Source of the DNA: Streptomyces sp. H27-H5
GTDB taxonomy: Bacteria > Actinomycetota > Actinomycetes > Streptomycetales > Streptomycetaceae
Direction of reading: 5' to 3'
Assembly (NCBI RefSeq): GCF_026627505.1
Contig: NZ_JAPNLK010000080.1
Coordinates: forward strand, 1 to 37,395
DNA: 37,395 nt
Shown: positions 25,000-32,229 of the stretch, in pieces
Layout: each line of letters opens with the position of its first letter
Position numbering within the stretch: position 1 is the stretch's first letter
Translations under genes and position numbers: made by a program
The notes under the pieces: model-generated
What the model was told of the DNA's origin: nothing
The model's input: the letters and a program-made list of their open reading frames with translations, nothing else
The model's database searches: none

Positions 25000-25395
25000 A
25001 TGTCGATGCGAAGGGAATCCTTCCTGGCCCACGTCCAGGAACGTGGCGAGTACGAAACGCTGGAAGACGCCGACCGGGTGGCTCGCGTCATTCTGGCCCT
25101 GCTGGGCGCACACCTGGCAGGAACGGTCCGTGCCGACCTCGCCGCACGGCTCCCCGAGTCCTACGCCCTGGTCCTTCTCAACCCCCTGCAGGCCGCCGAA
25201 CCTCTCCCACCCGAGCGATTCGTACGGGCCGCCGCGGCCTGGATCGAGGGCGCCACCGAGCAGACGGCCCTGTGGGACATCGGCGCCGTCCTGTCCACGA
25301 CGGCCGCAGCCGCGGGCGACGTCCTCACCCGCGACGTCCTGCTCCAGCTCCCTCCGGGCTACGACCTGTTGTTCGGCCACCCCCAGTCCACCTGA
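25000..25395 (+). CDS. DUF2267 family protein
   Basis: A 131-residue cytoplasmic protein with the DUF2267 fold, all helical: ESFLAHVQERGEYETLEDAD, then RVARVILALLGAHLAGTVRA and LAARLPESYALVLLNPLQ. The LxxRLP pattern is typical. DUF2267 genes often occur in stress clusters, and this one follows hsp18 and precedes a second copy; no activity is known. GGAGG lies seven bases before ATG 25000. It may be co-transcribed with its neighbour (51-bp gap). Confidence 0.85.
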   Translation: MSMRRESFLAHVQERGEYETLEDADRVARVILALLGAHLAGTVRADLAARLPESYALVLLNPLQAAEPLPPERFVRAAAAWIEGATEQTALWDIGAVLSTTAAAAGDVLTRDVLLQLPPGYDLLFGHPQST

Positions 25396-25446
25396 CTCCG
25401 CCACAGCCCGCGTCGAACCCTCGAAGAGAAAGGCAACCGCACCGCC

Positions 25447-25890
25447 ATGTACGACCAGCCTCGCCTCGACCGGCCCTCCATCGCCATGACGTTCGATCAG
25501 ATGCTGGAACGCGTGCGCTACGAGGGCGCCTACCCCACCCGAGAGCGCGCCGAAGAGGCCGTCCGCGCCGTCCTGACCGCACTCGGCAGGCAGATCACCG
25601 GCGACGAACGCGTCGACCTCGCGCACCGCCTGCCCACCGAGGCCGCCCTCACTCTGACCGCCTCCGCGCCGGATGCCGAACAGCTCACCGGCTGGGGGTT
25701 TGTGAAAGACCTGGCCACCCGCACCGGCGGCACACCGGCGGTCGCCCGCTGGGACACCGGCGCCGTCCTCGCAGCCGTCGCCTCCCTCGCAGGACCCGAC
25801 CTTCTGGCGCGCATCCTGCACCGACTCCCCGAGGGCTACGCCCTCCTGTTCGGTCAGGCGCAACTGCGACAGCCCCAGCTGGCCGCCTGA
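25447..25890 (+). CDS. DUF2267 family protein, second copy
   Basis: A 147-residue paralogue of the preceding gene: MTFDQMLERVRYEGAYPTRE, then RAEEAVRAVLTALGRQITGD and LAHRLPTEAALTL, with the family RLP motif. An ATG at 25486 would give a 134-residue form nearer the usual length, but neither start has a strong RBS. A tandem DUF2267 pair after a small heat-shock gene suggests a shared stress role. It is followed by a strong terminator. Confidence 0.83.
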   Translation: MYDQPRLDRPSIAMTFDQMLERVRYEGAYPTRERAEEAVRAVLTALGRQITGDERVDLAHRLPTEAALTLTASAPDAEQLTGWGFVKDLATRTGGTPAVARWDTGAVLAAVASLAGPDLLARILHRLPEGYALLFGQAQLRQPQLAA

Positions 25891-25924
25891 ATCCGACCCG
25901 ACAGGCGGCCGCCCGCGGACATGC

Positions 25925-25962
25925 GACGGGGCTCGGACCGCGGTTGCGGTCCGAGCCCCGTC
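25925..25962. terminator. Perfect 17-bp bidirectional terminator hairpin
   Basis: GACGGGGCTCGGACCGC, loop GGTT, GCGGTCCGAGCCCCGTC. It lies between the second DUF2267 gene and the oppositely oriented CsbD remnant, so it would end transcription from both sides. Confidence 0.85.
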
Positions 25963-25970
25963 GGTGAAGG

Positions 25971-26095
25971 TCAGTGCTTGAACGTGTCCTTGATCTTTTC
26001 CTTGGCCTCGCGGGCGTCGCCCTTCGCCTGTTCGGCGCGCCCTTCGGCGGTGAGGCGCTCGTTGCCCGTCAGCCGGCCGGCGGTCTCCTTGAGCC
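25971..26095 (-). pseudogene. CsbD-like stress protein, N-terminus lost
   Basis: The minus strand reads KETAGRLTGNERLTAEGRAE, then QAKGDAREAKEKIKDTFKH and a stop, the C-terminal 40 residues of a CsbD family general-stress protein (full length ~60). The conserved start MSxxDKxKGKxxExKG is absent: upstream in frame is HKGLCKTW with no start codon. This is a 5'-truncated relic. The intact homologue is normally controlled by SigB-type sigma factors, matching the stress character of the neighbourhood. Confidence 0.7.
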
Positions 26096-26260
26096 AAGTC
26101 TTACAGAGCCCCTTGTGGCCACTGTGGCCCTCGCCAAACACCCGGTCTCCCCTTTCAGATCACAAGCCGCCCCCTACGTAAGCGTGTCCGGGTGGCACAA
26201 GTGAAAGGTGGGTGTGAGACCCGAATGTGCGGGCACGAGACGCTTCGGAGGTTGATAATC

Positions 26261-26422
26261 ATGGTTCCCCTGCTTCTTGTTCTTCTGCTCGCTCTGATCC
26301 TTTTCGGTGCCGGTTTCGCGGTGAAGATCCTGTGGTGGGTCGCGATCGCCGTGCTGGTGCTCTGGCTGATCGGATTCGTCGCCCGTCCCAAGGGAGGCAG
26401 CGGCCGCTGGTACCGCTGGTAG
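26261..26422 (+). CDS. Small hydrophobic membrane protein
   Basis: A 53-residue protein with two adjacent hydrophobic segments: VPLLLVLLLALILFGAGFAV (2-21) and ILWWVAIAVLVLWLIGFVAR (23-42), then a short basic tail GGSGRWYRW. Similar tiny hydrophobic proteins are widespread in Streptomyces with no known function. GGAGG lies ten bases before ATG 26261. A hairpin terminator follows 40 bases after the stop. The cluster of small membrane proteins and stress genes suggests a membrane-stress role, but this is inference. Confidence 0.8.
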   Translation: MVPLLLVLLLALILFGAGFAVKILWWVAIAVLVLWLIGFVARPKGGSGRWYRW

Positions 26423-26463
26423 CGGCTCCGGCCCACTGGCTCACGTACCGACACAAGGCTCAC

Positions 26464-26494
26464 GGGGCCCACCCCTCCACCAGGGGTGGGCCCC
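26464..26494 (+). terminator. Perfect 13-bp terminator hairpin
   Basis: GGGGCCCACCCCT, loop CCACC, AGGGGTGGGCCCC, 40 bases after the small hydrophobic protein gene. No T-run, but the stem is perfect. Confidence 0.75.
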
Positions 26495-26672
26495 TCCGTC
26501 ATGTCCGGAGGCATCGTGAGGCCCGCGCCGGGGCGGGTCATCGCGCCCGCCTGTTCGTCATCTCACCTCTTCGGGGGAACCAGCCGTACTGCACGCGCTG
26601 CACATCCACAGGTCCAACGCTGTGCCGGCCTGCCGCGCACGTCGACTCACGACGCTTTCCGTCACGGTGGGT

Positions 26673-26697
26673 GTTTGCGACCCGGCATTTTGGTTAC
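26673..26697 (+). promoter_or_regulatory. SigB/SigH-type promoter candidate
   Basis: GTTT (26673-26676), 15-base spacer, GGTTAC (26692-26697), close to the Streptomyces stress-sigma consensus GnnT-N14-16-GGGTAY. It lies 45 bases before the start of a small membrane protein gene. Confidence 0.5.
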
Positions 26698-26741
26698 ACC
26701 AAGTAGCTACAGGCAGTCAGTACCCGACGGAAGGCAGGAAC

Positions 26742-26933
26742 ATGACCCTCGTTACCGTGCTCATCCTCGTCGCGGTTCTCGTGCCCATCGTGCTGCTGAT
26801 CCTGGCCCCCAGCACCCCGGCGCGGACAAACCCCGTCCCGGGCCATCGCCGGGTGGCGGGCCACCGCCGTTCCCGCGCACCACAGTTGACCGAGATTCCG
26901 CATCAGCAGGGCGTCCGGCATCAGGCCCGCTGA
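26742..26933 (+). CDS. Small single-span membrane protein
   Basis: A 63-residue protein: one N-terminal transmembrane segment TLVTVLILVAVLVPIVLLIL (2-21) followed by a basic, histidine- and arginine-rich tail (PGHRRVAGHRRSRAP, then HQQGVRHQAR). GGAAGGCAGGAA precedes ATG 26742. It resembles the small DUF-type membrane peptides seen near stress genes in Streptomyces, and no function is known. A SigB-type promoter candidate upstream and a hairpin downstream make it a separate transcription unit. Confidence 0.7.
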   Translation: MTLVTVLILVAVLVPIVLLILAPSTPARTNPVPGHRRVAGHRRSRAPQLTEIPHQQGVRHQAR

Positions 26934-26951
26934 CCTGACCGGTAGATACGT

Positions 26952-26990
26952 CTCGGGGCGGCCCGCCGGTTCAGGCGGGCCCGCCCCGAG
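26952..26990 (+). terminator. Terminator-like hairpin with one bulged base
   Basis: CTCGGGGCGGCCCGCC (26952-26967), loop GGTTCA region, GGCGGGCCCGCCCCGAG (26974-26990). It lies just after the small membrane protein gene and before the DUF6415 gene. Confidence 0.7.
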
Positions 26991-27081
26991 GACCGGAGGC
27001 GACCCCAACTTCGGCACACGAACGACCCACGTGTCGTTCGTTCACACATGCCGACCGCCACGACGACACATCGAGGCACTC

Positions 27082-27468
27082 ATGATCAGCACACCCAAGG
27101 CTCAGCGCGACCCCGAAGACCTGCTCGGCCCGGCACCCTCCCTCGACCGCGGCCCCTACGAAGCACTCGTGAGGGCGGTCCTCGCCTGGAAGTCCTCGCA
27201 CCTGGACGACTGCGACCACGAGCAGATCGCCCTCCAGATGACCGAACACGCCCGCGTTGTCGCCGCCGACGTACGCCACCACGCCCTCCGGCTCCCCGAC
27301 AACGACGGCAGGCGCGCGTTGGCCGAGGTCGTCCTGGGCGACGCCGAGCGCATCCTGGCCGAACCACTGGAGGCAACCGCGGCGTGCGTACAAGACCGGG
27401 CGCGGCTGATTCGTGCCCTGTACGCCCGCCTGGACCGGCTCACCGCCGCCTTCGCCCCGCCCGCCTGA
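27082..27468 (+). CDS. DUF6415 family protein
   Basis: A 128-residue helical protein. The core HARVVAADVRHHALRLPDND, then RRALAEVVLGDAERILAEPL and ARLIRALYARLDRLTAAF matches DUF6415, a Streptomyces family labelled natural product biosynthesis protein but without an assigned activity. ATG 27082 follows CGAGGC; the upstream in-frame sequence is not protein-like. No biosynthetic cluster adjoins it here. Unknown role. Confidence 0.75.
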   Translation: MISTPKAQRDPEDLLGPAPSLDRGPYEALVRAVLAWKSSHLDDCDHEQIALQMTEHARVVAADVRHHALRLPDNDGRRALAEVVLGDAERILAEPLEATAACVQDRARLIRALYARLDRLTAAFAPPA

Positions 27469-27642
27469 GCAACGACGGCCCTGGCCTGGCGTCCGGTGCG
27501 ATCTCGGCCCACTCACGCTCCTGCTCACCCCTCGGCATCCGGGGCCTCAGGCGCGCGCATCCGCCGTAGACCGGGCGCCCGCACTCCGGCCCTGAAGTGG
27601 GGCTTTACCTGACGCACGCCGTCGAGCAGGCGGATCTTCGTG

Positions 27643-28167
27643 CTACGCGCTTTCGGCCGCTTCGTGCGGCTTCGGGGCGAGCCCGGTGTCCTGACCGACG
27701 AGGAGCATGGGCGTCTTGACCAGGGCTTCCTGCAATCCCGCGAGGACATCGGTCAGTGCGGTGCGCTGGTGGAAGGGCATGGTGGCGAGCGCTTCGATCA
27801 GGAGTTCGTCGCGGCAGGCGCGGATCCGGGCCAGATGTTCGCGGCCCGCGCCGGTGACGGAGAGCATGACCTCGCGGCCGTTGTCCGGGCAGGGCAGACG
27901 CTCGATGAAGCCGAGGGCCTGGAGGCGGTCGACCAGGCGGCACACCGAGGGCGGCGCTGCTGACAGGAGACGGGTGAGGGCCCGCATGCGGATCCGGTCC
28001 TCGCTCTCGACGATGTACATCACGCGGAGCTGGGAGACGGGGACGTAGGGGGGTGGGATGTCGTTGCGGGCCTGTTCCCACAGGATGTCGAGGAGTTCGA
28101 CGATGCGGCCGGCCTGACGGGCGGCGGCATGGACGGGGTCGGGGGTGTGGGGGGTGCTCTCTGTCAT
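27643..28167 (-). CDS. MarR family transcriptional regulator
   Basis: A 174-residue winged-helix regulator. VSQLRVMYIVESEDRIRMRA leads into LTRLLSAAPPSVCRLVDRLQ (helix-turn-helix) and ALGFIERLPCPDNGREVMLS with the DxR wing, then VTGAGREHLARIRACRDELL. This is the MarR pattern. ATG 28167 follows GGGGAAAACG; the upstream ATG at 28221 lacks an RBS. It lies 63 bases downstream of the STAS gene in the same direction, so it could be transcribed with the SpoIIE-B12-STAS operon and may respond to the same signal or to its own ligand. Confidence 0.85.
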   Translation of the reverse strand: MTESTPHTPDPVHAAARQAGRIVELLDILWEQARNDIPPPYVPVSQLRVMYIVESEDRIRMRALTRLLSAAPPSVCRLVDRLQALGFIERLPCPDNGREVMLSVTGAGREHLARIRACRDELLIEALATMPFHQRTALTDVLAGLQEALVKTPMLLVGQDTGLAPKPHEAAESA

Positions 28168-28230
28168 GCGTTTTCCCCGTCCGAGGGGTTGGGTGTGGGT
28201 TCCGGCTGTCGGTGTGCGCATGGTCGGGCG

Positions 28231-28704
28231 TCAGGTACGAGTGTCGGGCCCGGTCGGGTGTGGCTGCCGGCCGGGGTTCTCCAGGGGTGCGCCGTCCTCT
28301 GACGTATGACGATATGCCATGCGTTGGGGCTCGGCGTGAGCGCCGGTCTGGCCCGGGCCGCGGGGGACGAGGTGGTCCAGGACGCCGGTGATGGTCAGCA
28401 TTCGGTCCAGGGCGGGTGTGCGGGCCTCCAGGTGGAGGGTGACGTGCTCGGCGGTGGTGCGGCGGTGGAGCATCAGCAGCATGGCCAGGCCCATGGAGTC
28501 GATGCCGCCCAGGCCGCCGCAGTCCAGGTGCAGGGAGCGTAGGCCGGGGGTGTCGGCGAGGTGCGCGGTGACGGCGGTCAGGAAGGCCTCGGAGCTGTCG
28601 AAGTCCAGGAACCCGTGCACCTCCAGGCGCAGTACGTCCTCAGCGGCGCGGTGGCAGGGGATCAGGCGCAACGGGGTGGAGTCGAAACCGTGCGGCGACG
28701 TCAT
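28231..28704 (-). CDS. STAS-domain anti-sigma factor antagonist
   Basis: A 157-residue protein with one STAS domain (about residues 15-115). VLRLEVHGFLDFDSSEAFLT is the N-terminal strand and helix, and LHLDCGGLGGIDSMGLAMLL contains D69-S70-x-G, where S70 is the conserved phosphorylation serine of RsbV/SpoIIAA proteins. In that family the unphosphorylated form binds and sequesters an anti-sigma kinase, and a SpoIIE-type phosphatase restores it. The ATG overlaps the stop of the B12-binding gene (ATGA). A ~40-residue polar tail follows the domain. No RsbW-like kinase gene is intact nearby, so its partner must be elsewhere. Confidence 0.88.
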   Translation of the reverse strand: MTSPHGFDSTPLRLIPCHRAAEDVLRLEVHGFLDFDSSEAFLTAVTAHLADTPGLRSLHLDCGGLGGIDSMGLAMLLMLHRRTTAEHVTLHLEARTPALDRMLTITGVLDHLVPRGPGQTGAHAEPQRMAYRHTSEDGAPLENPGRQPHPTGPDTRT

Positions 28705-29477
28705 ACGGTGGTCCTGGAGTCGGAGGCGATCACGGACCCTGCCCCGGTGAGGCGGTCCGCGGCCTGGTCGAGCATGAGGATGGCCCGGGGAAAGTCCTTG
28801 AGGGGTTGGTGCGCGGGCGCGGGCAGCGCCAGTGGCCCCTCGTCGAGTCGATCCGCGGCGGAGCTCGCGTCCGGTGCCCAGGCGTCGGCGCCGAGCAGCC
28901 GAGCGTAGCGGCCGTCACGGCCGAAGGTTGCCCCGCCGACCAGAACCGGGGTACCGGTGGCCTGGACCGCGGTGATCGCGGCGTGTGCGGCCGGCAGGCG
29001 GGTGGCGATCGAGCTGGAGAGCGCCACCACCTTGGGGCCCCTCTGGTGTATCCAGGAGATCAGGTGGCTGGTGGGAACCTGCGCGCCGAGGTAGTCGACC
29101 GTCCACCCGCGCAGCGCGAGCACCTCGGCCAGAAGACGGGCGGGCAGCCCGTGCCATTCCCCGTCCACGCAGGCCACCACCGTGCCCCGGCCGGCCGAGG
29201 CCGGGGCGGCGCAGCGGCGGGAAAGAGCGGCGATGACCCGGTCGTTGACGGCGGACGCGGCGTGCTCCTGGGCGACGGTGAGGCGGTTGGCCGCCCACTC
29301 CTCGCCGACCTTGCGCTGGACGGGGGCAATCAGGTCCAACAGGACGCGCTCCGCCGGTATGCCGTCCTCCAGCGCGCCGAACACCGCGTCGATGGCCGCC
29401 TGCTCCTCACCATGGCAGACCGCCTCCCACAGAAGATCGATTCGGTGCTCGCGCGAGGCGGTGGCTATGAGGCTCAT
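28701..29477 (-). CDS. Stand-alone cobalamin-binding protein, CarH/LitR-type photosensory fold
   Basis: A 258-residue protein made of a B12-binding helical cap (residues ~10-90) and a Rossmann-like B12-binding domain (~95-210). The cap has W61-x9-E71-H72 (WAANRLTVAQEH), which matches the W-x9-EH motif of adenosylcobalamin light sensors CarH/LitR. The second domain has GEWHGLP with H109 as candidate lower axial ligand, SSS at 154-156 and GG at 181-182, spaced as in DxHxxG-SxL-GG proteins. Unlike CarH there is no MerR DNA-binding domain, so output must be by protein contact. ATG 29477 overlaps the stop of the SpoIIE gene (ATGA), and the stop overlaps the STAS start, giving strict coupling. Best reading: a B12 (possibly light) sensor feeding a partner-switching pathway. 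A methyltransferase-associated corrinoid protein is the alternative, but the cap motif and context speak against it. Confidence 0.85.
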   Translation of the reverse strand: MSLIATASREHRIDLLWEAVCHGEEQAAIDAVFGALEDGIPAERVLLDLIAPVQRKVGEEWAANRLTVAQEHAASAVNDRVIAALSRRCAAPASAGRGTVVACVDGEWHGLPARLLAEVLALRGWTVDYLGAQVPTSHLISWIHQRGPKVVALSSSIATRLPAAHAAITAVQATGTPVLVGGATFGRDGRYARLLGADAWAPDASSAADRLDEGPLALPAPAHQPLKDFPRAILMLDQAADRLTGAGSVIASDSRTTV

Positions 29478-31123
29478 GAGGTGAACCTGCCCCGGGTATG
29501 GCCGCCCACCGCACTGAGGTGGTGCGCGCGGGGAGCGCCGATGACCACGACGGCCATGTCGTCGTGCGGCCCCGATCCCACCCACTGGCCGACGAGCATC
29601 TGCACATGCCGCACGATCACCTCGGCCGGCATTCCCGCACACTGCGACAACGCCTGCCTGAACCGCTCCTCACCGAACATCTCCTCACCCAGCGGTCCAC
29701 CCCGGGCCTCGGTGAGACCATCGGTGAACAGCACACAGAACTCACCGGGCGCCAAGGTCTCCCACGTGGTCGTCGCTGGAGCCTTGGGGAAAACACCGAC
29801 CAGAGTGCCGCGCGAGGCCGCTTCCTCCACGACGCCGTCACGTCGCACGATCACGGCGGGCGGATGCCCGGCGCTGGTCACCCGAAGCCGCACCGACCCC
29901 GCCTCGCGCACCGCCGAGGCCATCACGAGCGTCGCGTAACGGGTGTGGTGCGAGTTCAGGAGCGCACCGTTGAGGAGGTCGATCATCCGCTGATGATCGT
30001 CGGCCATCGGCAGCAGTGCCTCCAGCGTGTTGCGGATCTTGCCCGTCAGGACAGCGGCCTCCAGTCCCTTGCCACAGACGTCGCCCAGCACGGCAAAGGA
30101 GGCGTCGCCCTCGGCCTTGCCGGGATGGACGTCGTAGAAGTCGCCGCCGATCCGCTCGTTGTCCTTCGAGGGACGGTAGCCGCCGGCGAAGTCCACCCCC
30201 GCGATCTGGTGCAGGACCGGCGGCAACAGGTCTTGCATCAGGGTCTGGGAAAGAGAGGACTGCTCCGCGTACAGGCGGGCCGCGGACAACGCGGCACCGG
30301 CGCGGGCCGCGAAGAGACGGGCGATGACCTCCTCGCCCTCACTGAACACCGCCCCCGAACTGCGCCGCAGAAGGATCAACGCACCGGCGGGCACACCGTG
30401 CCCGGGCAGCGGCGTCACGACGATCGAACCGACCGGGCCGAACCCCTCGGGAACCACCCAGTCCGGCGCGGACGAGGGCTCGATCCACTGTGAGGGAACG
30501 GGCGGGAAGCCCTGGAGCGCCTCGGCCAGACCAGGAACCTCCTCCGGGCCCGCGTCCCACCAGGAACGCCTCGGTGCGCCGTCGCGCAGGCAGGTGACGA
30601 CCGGCAGTCGGCTTCCGCTGCGCGGCGCGATGACCAGCGCGGCGTCCGCGAGATGTTCCGCCGCGAGTTGACCGGTCACCTCCATGCACCGCTCCAGGTT
30701 CAGGGAGGAGAGCAGGGTGTTGGAGGCCTCGGCGAGGAACGCGGTCCGCTCACGCTCCACCCGCAGGTCCTCCCGGGCCGACCGCAGGTCGGTGTCGTCC
30801 ACGAGCCACCACACGACGTCCCCGTCGTCCTGCACAGTGGGATGAGCCTCGAAGCTCCGCTCTCCCACCTGACCCGACAACACCGTGTCCTCATCGCGTC
30901 CCGCTGTCACCCGGCGCGCATGGCCGTCAGCCAGCCAGGAAGGCACGCTTCCGGTCAGGGGACCACCGGAGCGGAGGTCGGGGAACGCTCGGGTGGCCTG
31001 CGGGTTCGCGTGCCGGACCGTGCCCGAGGCGTCCGCGATCAGGACGGGGTGGGGCACGTACGTCCATGCCATGTGGGACGGAGCGTCAGCGCTCGCGCCA
31101 TGGACCTGCTGGGTGGAAGTCAC
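29474..31123 (-). CDS. PAS/GAF-SpoIIE serine phosphatase (partner-switching)
   Basis: A 549-residue PP2C phosphatase: a PAS-like domain (about 20-115, with VPHPVLIADASGTVRHANP), a coiled linker, a GAF domain (~140-285) and a SpoIIE catalytic domain (~300-530). All metal motifs look intact: D328 (GGDFYD), D348 (GDVCGKG), D468 (FTDGLTEAR) and HDDMAVVVI at 520-528. It should dephosphorylate the STAS protein encoded two genes downstream. The GTG start at 31123 lacks a clear RBS; an ATG at 31072 is possible. It is the first gene of the overlapping operon SpoIIE, B12-binding, STAS. Confidence 0.9.
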   Translation of the reverse strand: MTSTQQVHGASADAPSHMAWTYVPHPVLIADASGTVRHANPQATRAFPDLRSGGPLTGSVPSWLADGHARRVTAGRDEDTVLSGQVGERSFEAHPTVQDDGDVVWWLVDDTDLRSAREDLRVERERTAFLAEASNTLLSSLNLERCMEVTGQLAAEHLADAALVIAPRSGSRLPVVTCLRDGAPRRSWWDAGPEEVPGLAEALQGFPPVPSQWIEPSSAPDWVVPEGFGPVGSIVVTPLPGHGVPAGALILLRRSSGAVFSEGEEVIARLFAARAGAALSAARLYAEQSSLSQTLMQDLLPPVLHQIAGVDFAGGYRPSKDNERIGGDFYDVHPGKAEGDASFAVLGDVCGKGLEAAVLTGKIRNTLEALLPMADDHQRMIDLLNGALLNSHHTRYATLVMASAVREAGSVRLRVTSAGHPPAVIVRRDGVVEEAASRGTLVGVFPKAPATTTWETLAPGEFCVLFTDGLTEARGGPLGEEMFGEERFRQALSQCAGMPAEVIVRHVQMLVGQWVGSGPHDDMAVVVIGAPRAHHLSAVGGHTRGRFTS

Positions 31124-31763
31124 AACCAGGAAGGCCCGCTACGCGAACCCCTCACCTCATCCGATCGATGTATTGCCGTGCGGCAACCATCGTCCATATG
31201 CCCCCTCCCCTGCAACCCCACCCCTCACCGATACCCGCCCCGAACAGGCATTTCGCCCGCGGTCTCAGGCCCAAGGGCACCGCATCAACGCTGTCGCTCC
31301 ACACGCGAGGAGCGGCCACACCCGAGGGAAGGCACAGGTCAAGGACCTGCGGCAGGCTTTCTGCGATGCAGTCGCCGAGGCGCCTGGGGCGGCGTGTGAA
31401 GAACCTGAGGAGAGACCCCACGGCTCACATGAAACGGACCAAGCGGACAGTTGGCCGGTCGTACTCGCCGTGGATTCATCGCACCCCGCAATGCGACACC
31501 GCCGGCTCGCTGCCGCCGCGGCATGGGCGTCGCGCAGTGGGGGAGCGGTCAGGCCGGCCGCAGTTCGGCGCTGACCGTCTTGCCACCGCCGTGGCTGCGA
31601 ACATCGACGCTCACGTGACCGCGGTCGTCGCGGGATCCGGAGCCGCGGCTGTCATCGGCTTCTGGGGACGCGTTCATACCGTCATCGCCTGCCCATGGCC
31701 ATGCGCGACATGCCACGACTCACCGCTTCGGGCACCGGACGTGGGCTCAGCACGCCGGCCGAG
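31124..31763. other. Degenerate region upstream of the signalling operon
   Basis: No intact gene in ~640 bases. A plus-strand stretch near 31455-31576 (WPVVLAVDSSHPAMRHRRLA) recalls the start of a universal stress protein but has no start or continuation. A minus-strand frame near 31552-31666 ends SHGGGKTVSAELRPA, resembling the tail of an anti-sigma ATP-binding protein. Both are weak. The operon promoter probably lies in 31124-31300; no clear boxes were seen. Confidence 0.35.
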
Positions 31764-31788
31764 GTTTGAATCACGGTTGTGCGGGCAC
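31764..31788 (+). promoter_or_regulatory. SigB-type promoter candidate before the truncated sigma gene
   Basis: GTTT (31764-31767), 15-base spacer, GGGCAC (31783-31788), near the GnnT-N14-16-GGGTAY pattern, 35 bases before the ATG of a SigB-type sigma factor fragment. This suggests past autoregulation. Confidence 0.45.
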
Positions 31789-31823
31789 GAAGGCGCACAC
31801 GTCGTCTGCCCAGGGGGGGATCC

Positions 31824-32063
31824 ATGTCTCAGACCGCCAGGATCACCAACACCACCAGTGCGGTGGAGACCCCGAGGTCCGCCGCACCCGGAAGCGGACA
31901 GCACGCACAGAACCTTCCCCACATTGACAACGCCCGTCAGGTGGCGCTCGCCGACGCCCGGGAACTCTCCCGCCTGTTCCTGGTCCGGCTGCGGGCTCTG
32001 GAAGAGGGAACCCGCGAATACCAGTACACGCGCAACACCCTCATCGAGATGAACATCTCACTG
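31824..32063 (+). pseudogene. SigB/SigF-type sigma factor, N-terminal fragment
   Basis: ATG 31824 behind AGGGGGGGATC opens a frame with DARELSRLFLVRLRALEEGT and REYQYTRNTLIEMNISL, the conserved start of Streptomyces SigB/SigF-family sigma factors just before region 2. After NISL (residue 80) similarity stops and an unrelated frame runs to 32249. Regions 2, 3 and 4 are missing, so the protein cannot bind promoters. The strong RBS and promoter candidate show that this was a functional gene start. The intact form would be the natural output of a SpoIIE/STAS module. Confidence 0.75.
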
Positions 32064-32229
32064 GAATGCCGAAGAGCTCTTCGTCCCGGTCACACCGACA
32101 GGGCACGGGACATCGGCGAGATCTTAGTAGTCCTCGCACCGACGGTGTGCTGTCACGGGACAGCGGGCGCTCGGCTCACGTCTCGCCCTGCCCGTCGATC
32201 ACACCGGTCCGCCGATGCCCAGTGTCTGA

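Noticed and set aside
24754..26097. A 447-codon minus-strand frame
   Set aside because: It is antisense to the two DUF2267 genes and out of frame with the CsbD remnant.
31552..31668. Possible tail of an anti-sigma kinase (SHGGGKTVSAELRPA)
   Set aside because: The resemblance is short and no ATP-binding N-, D- or G-box was found upstream, so it is not listed as a gene.
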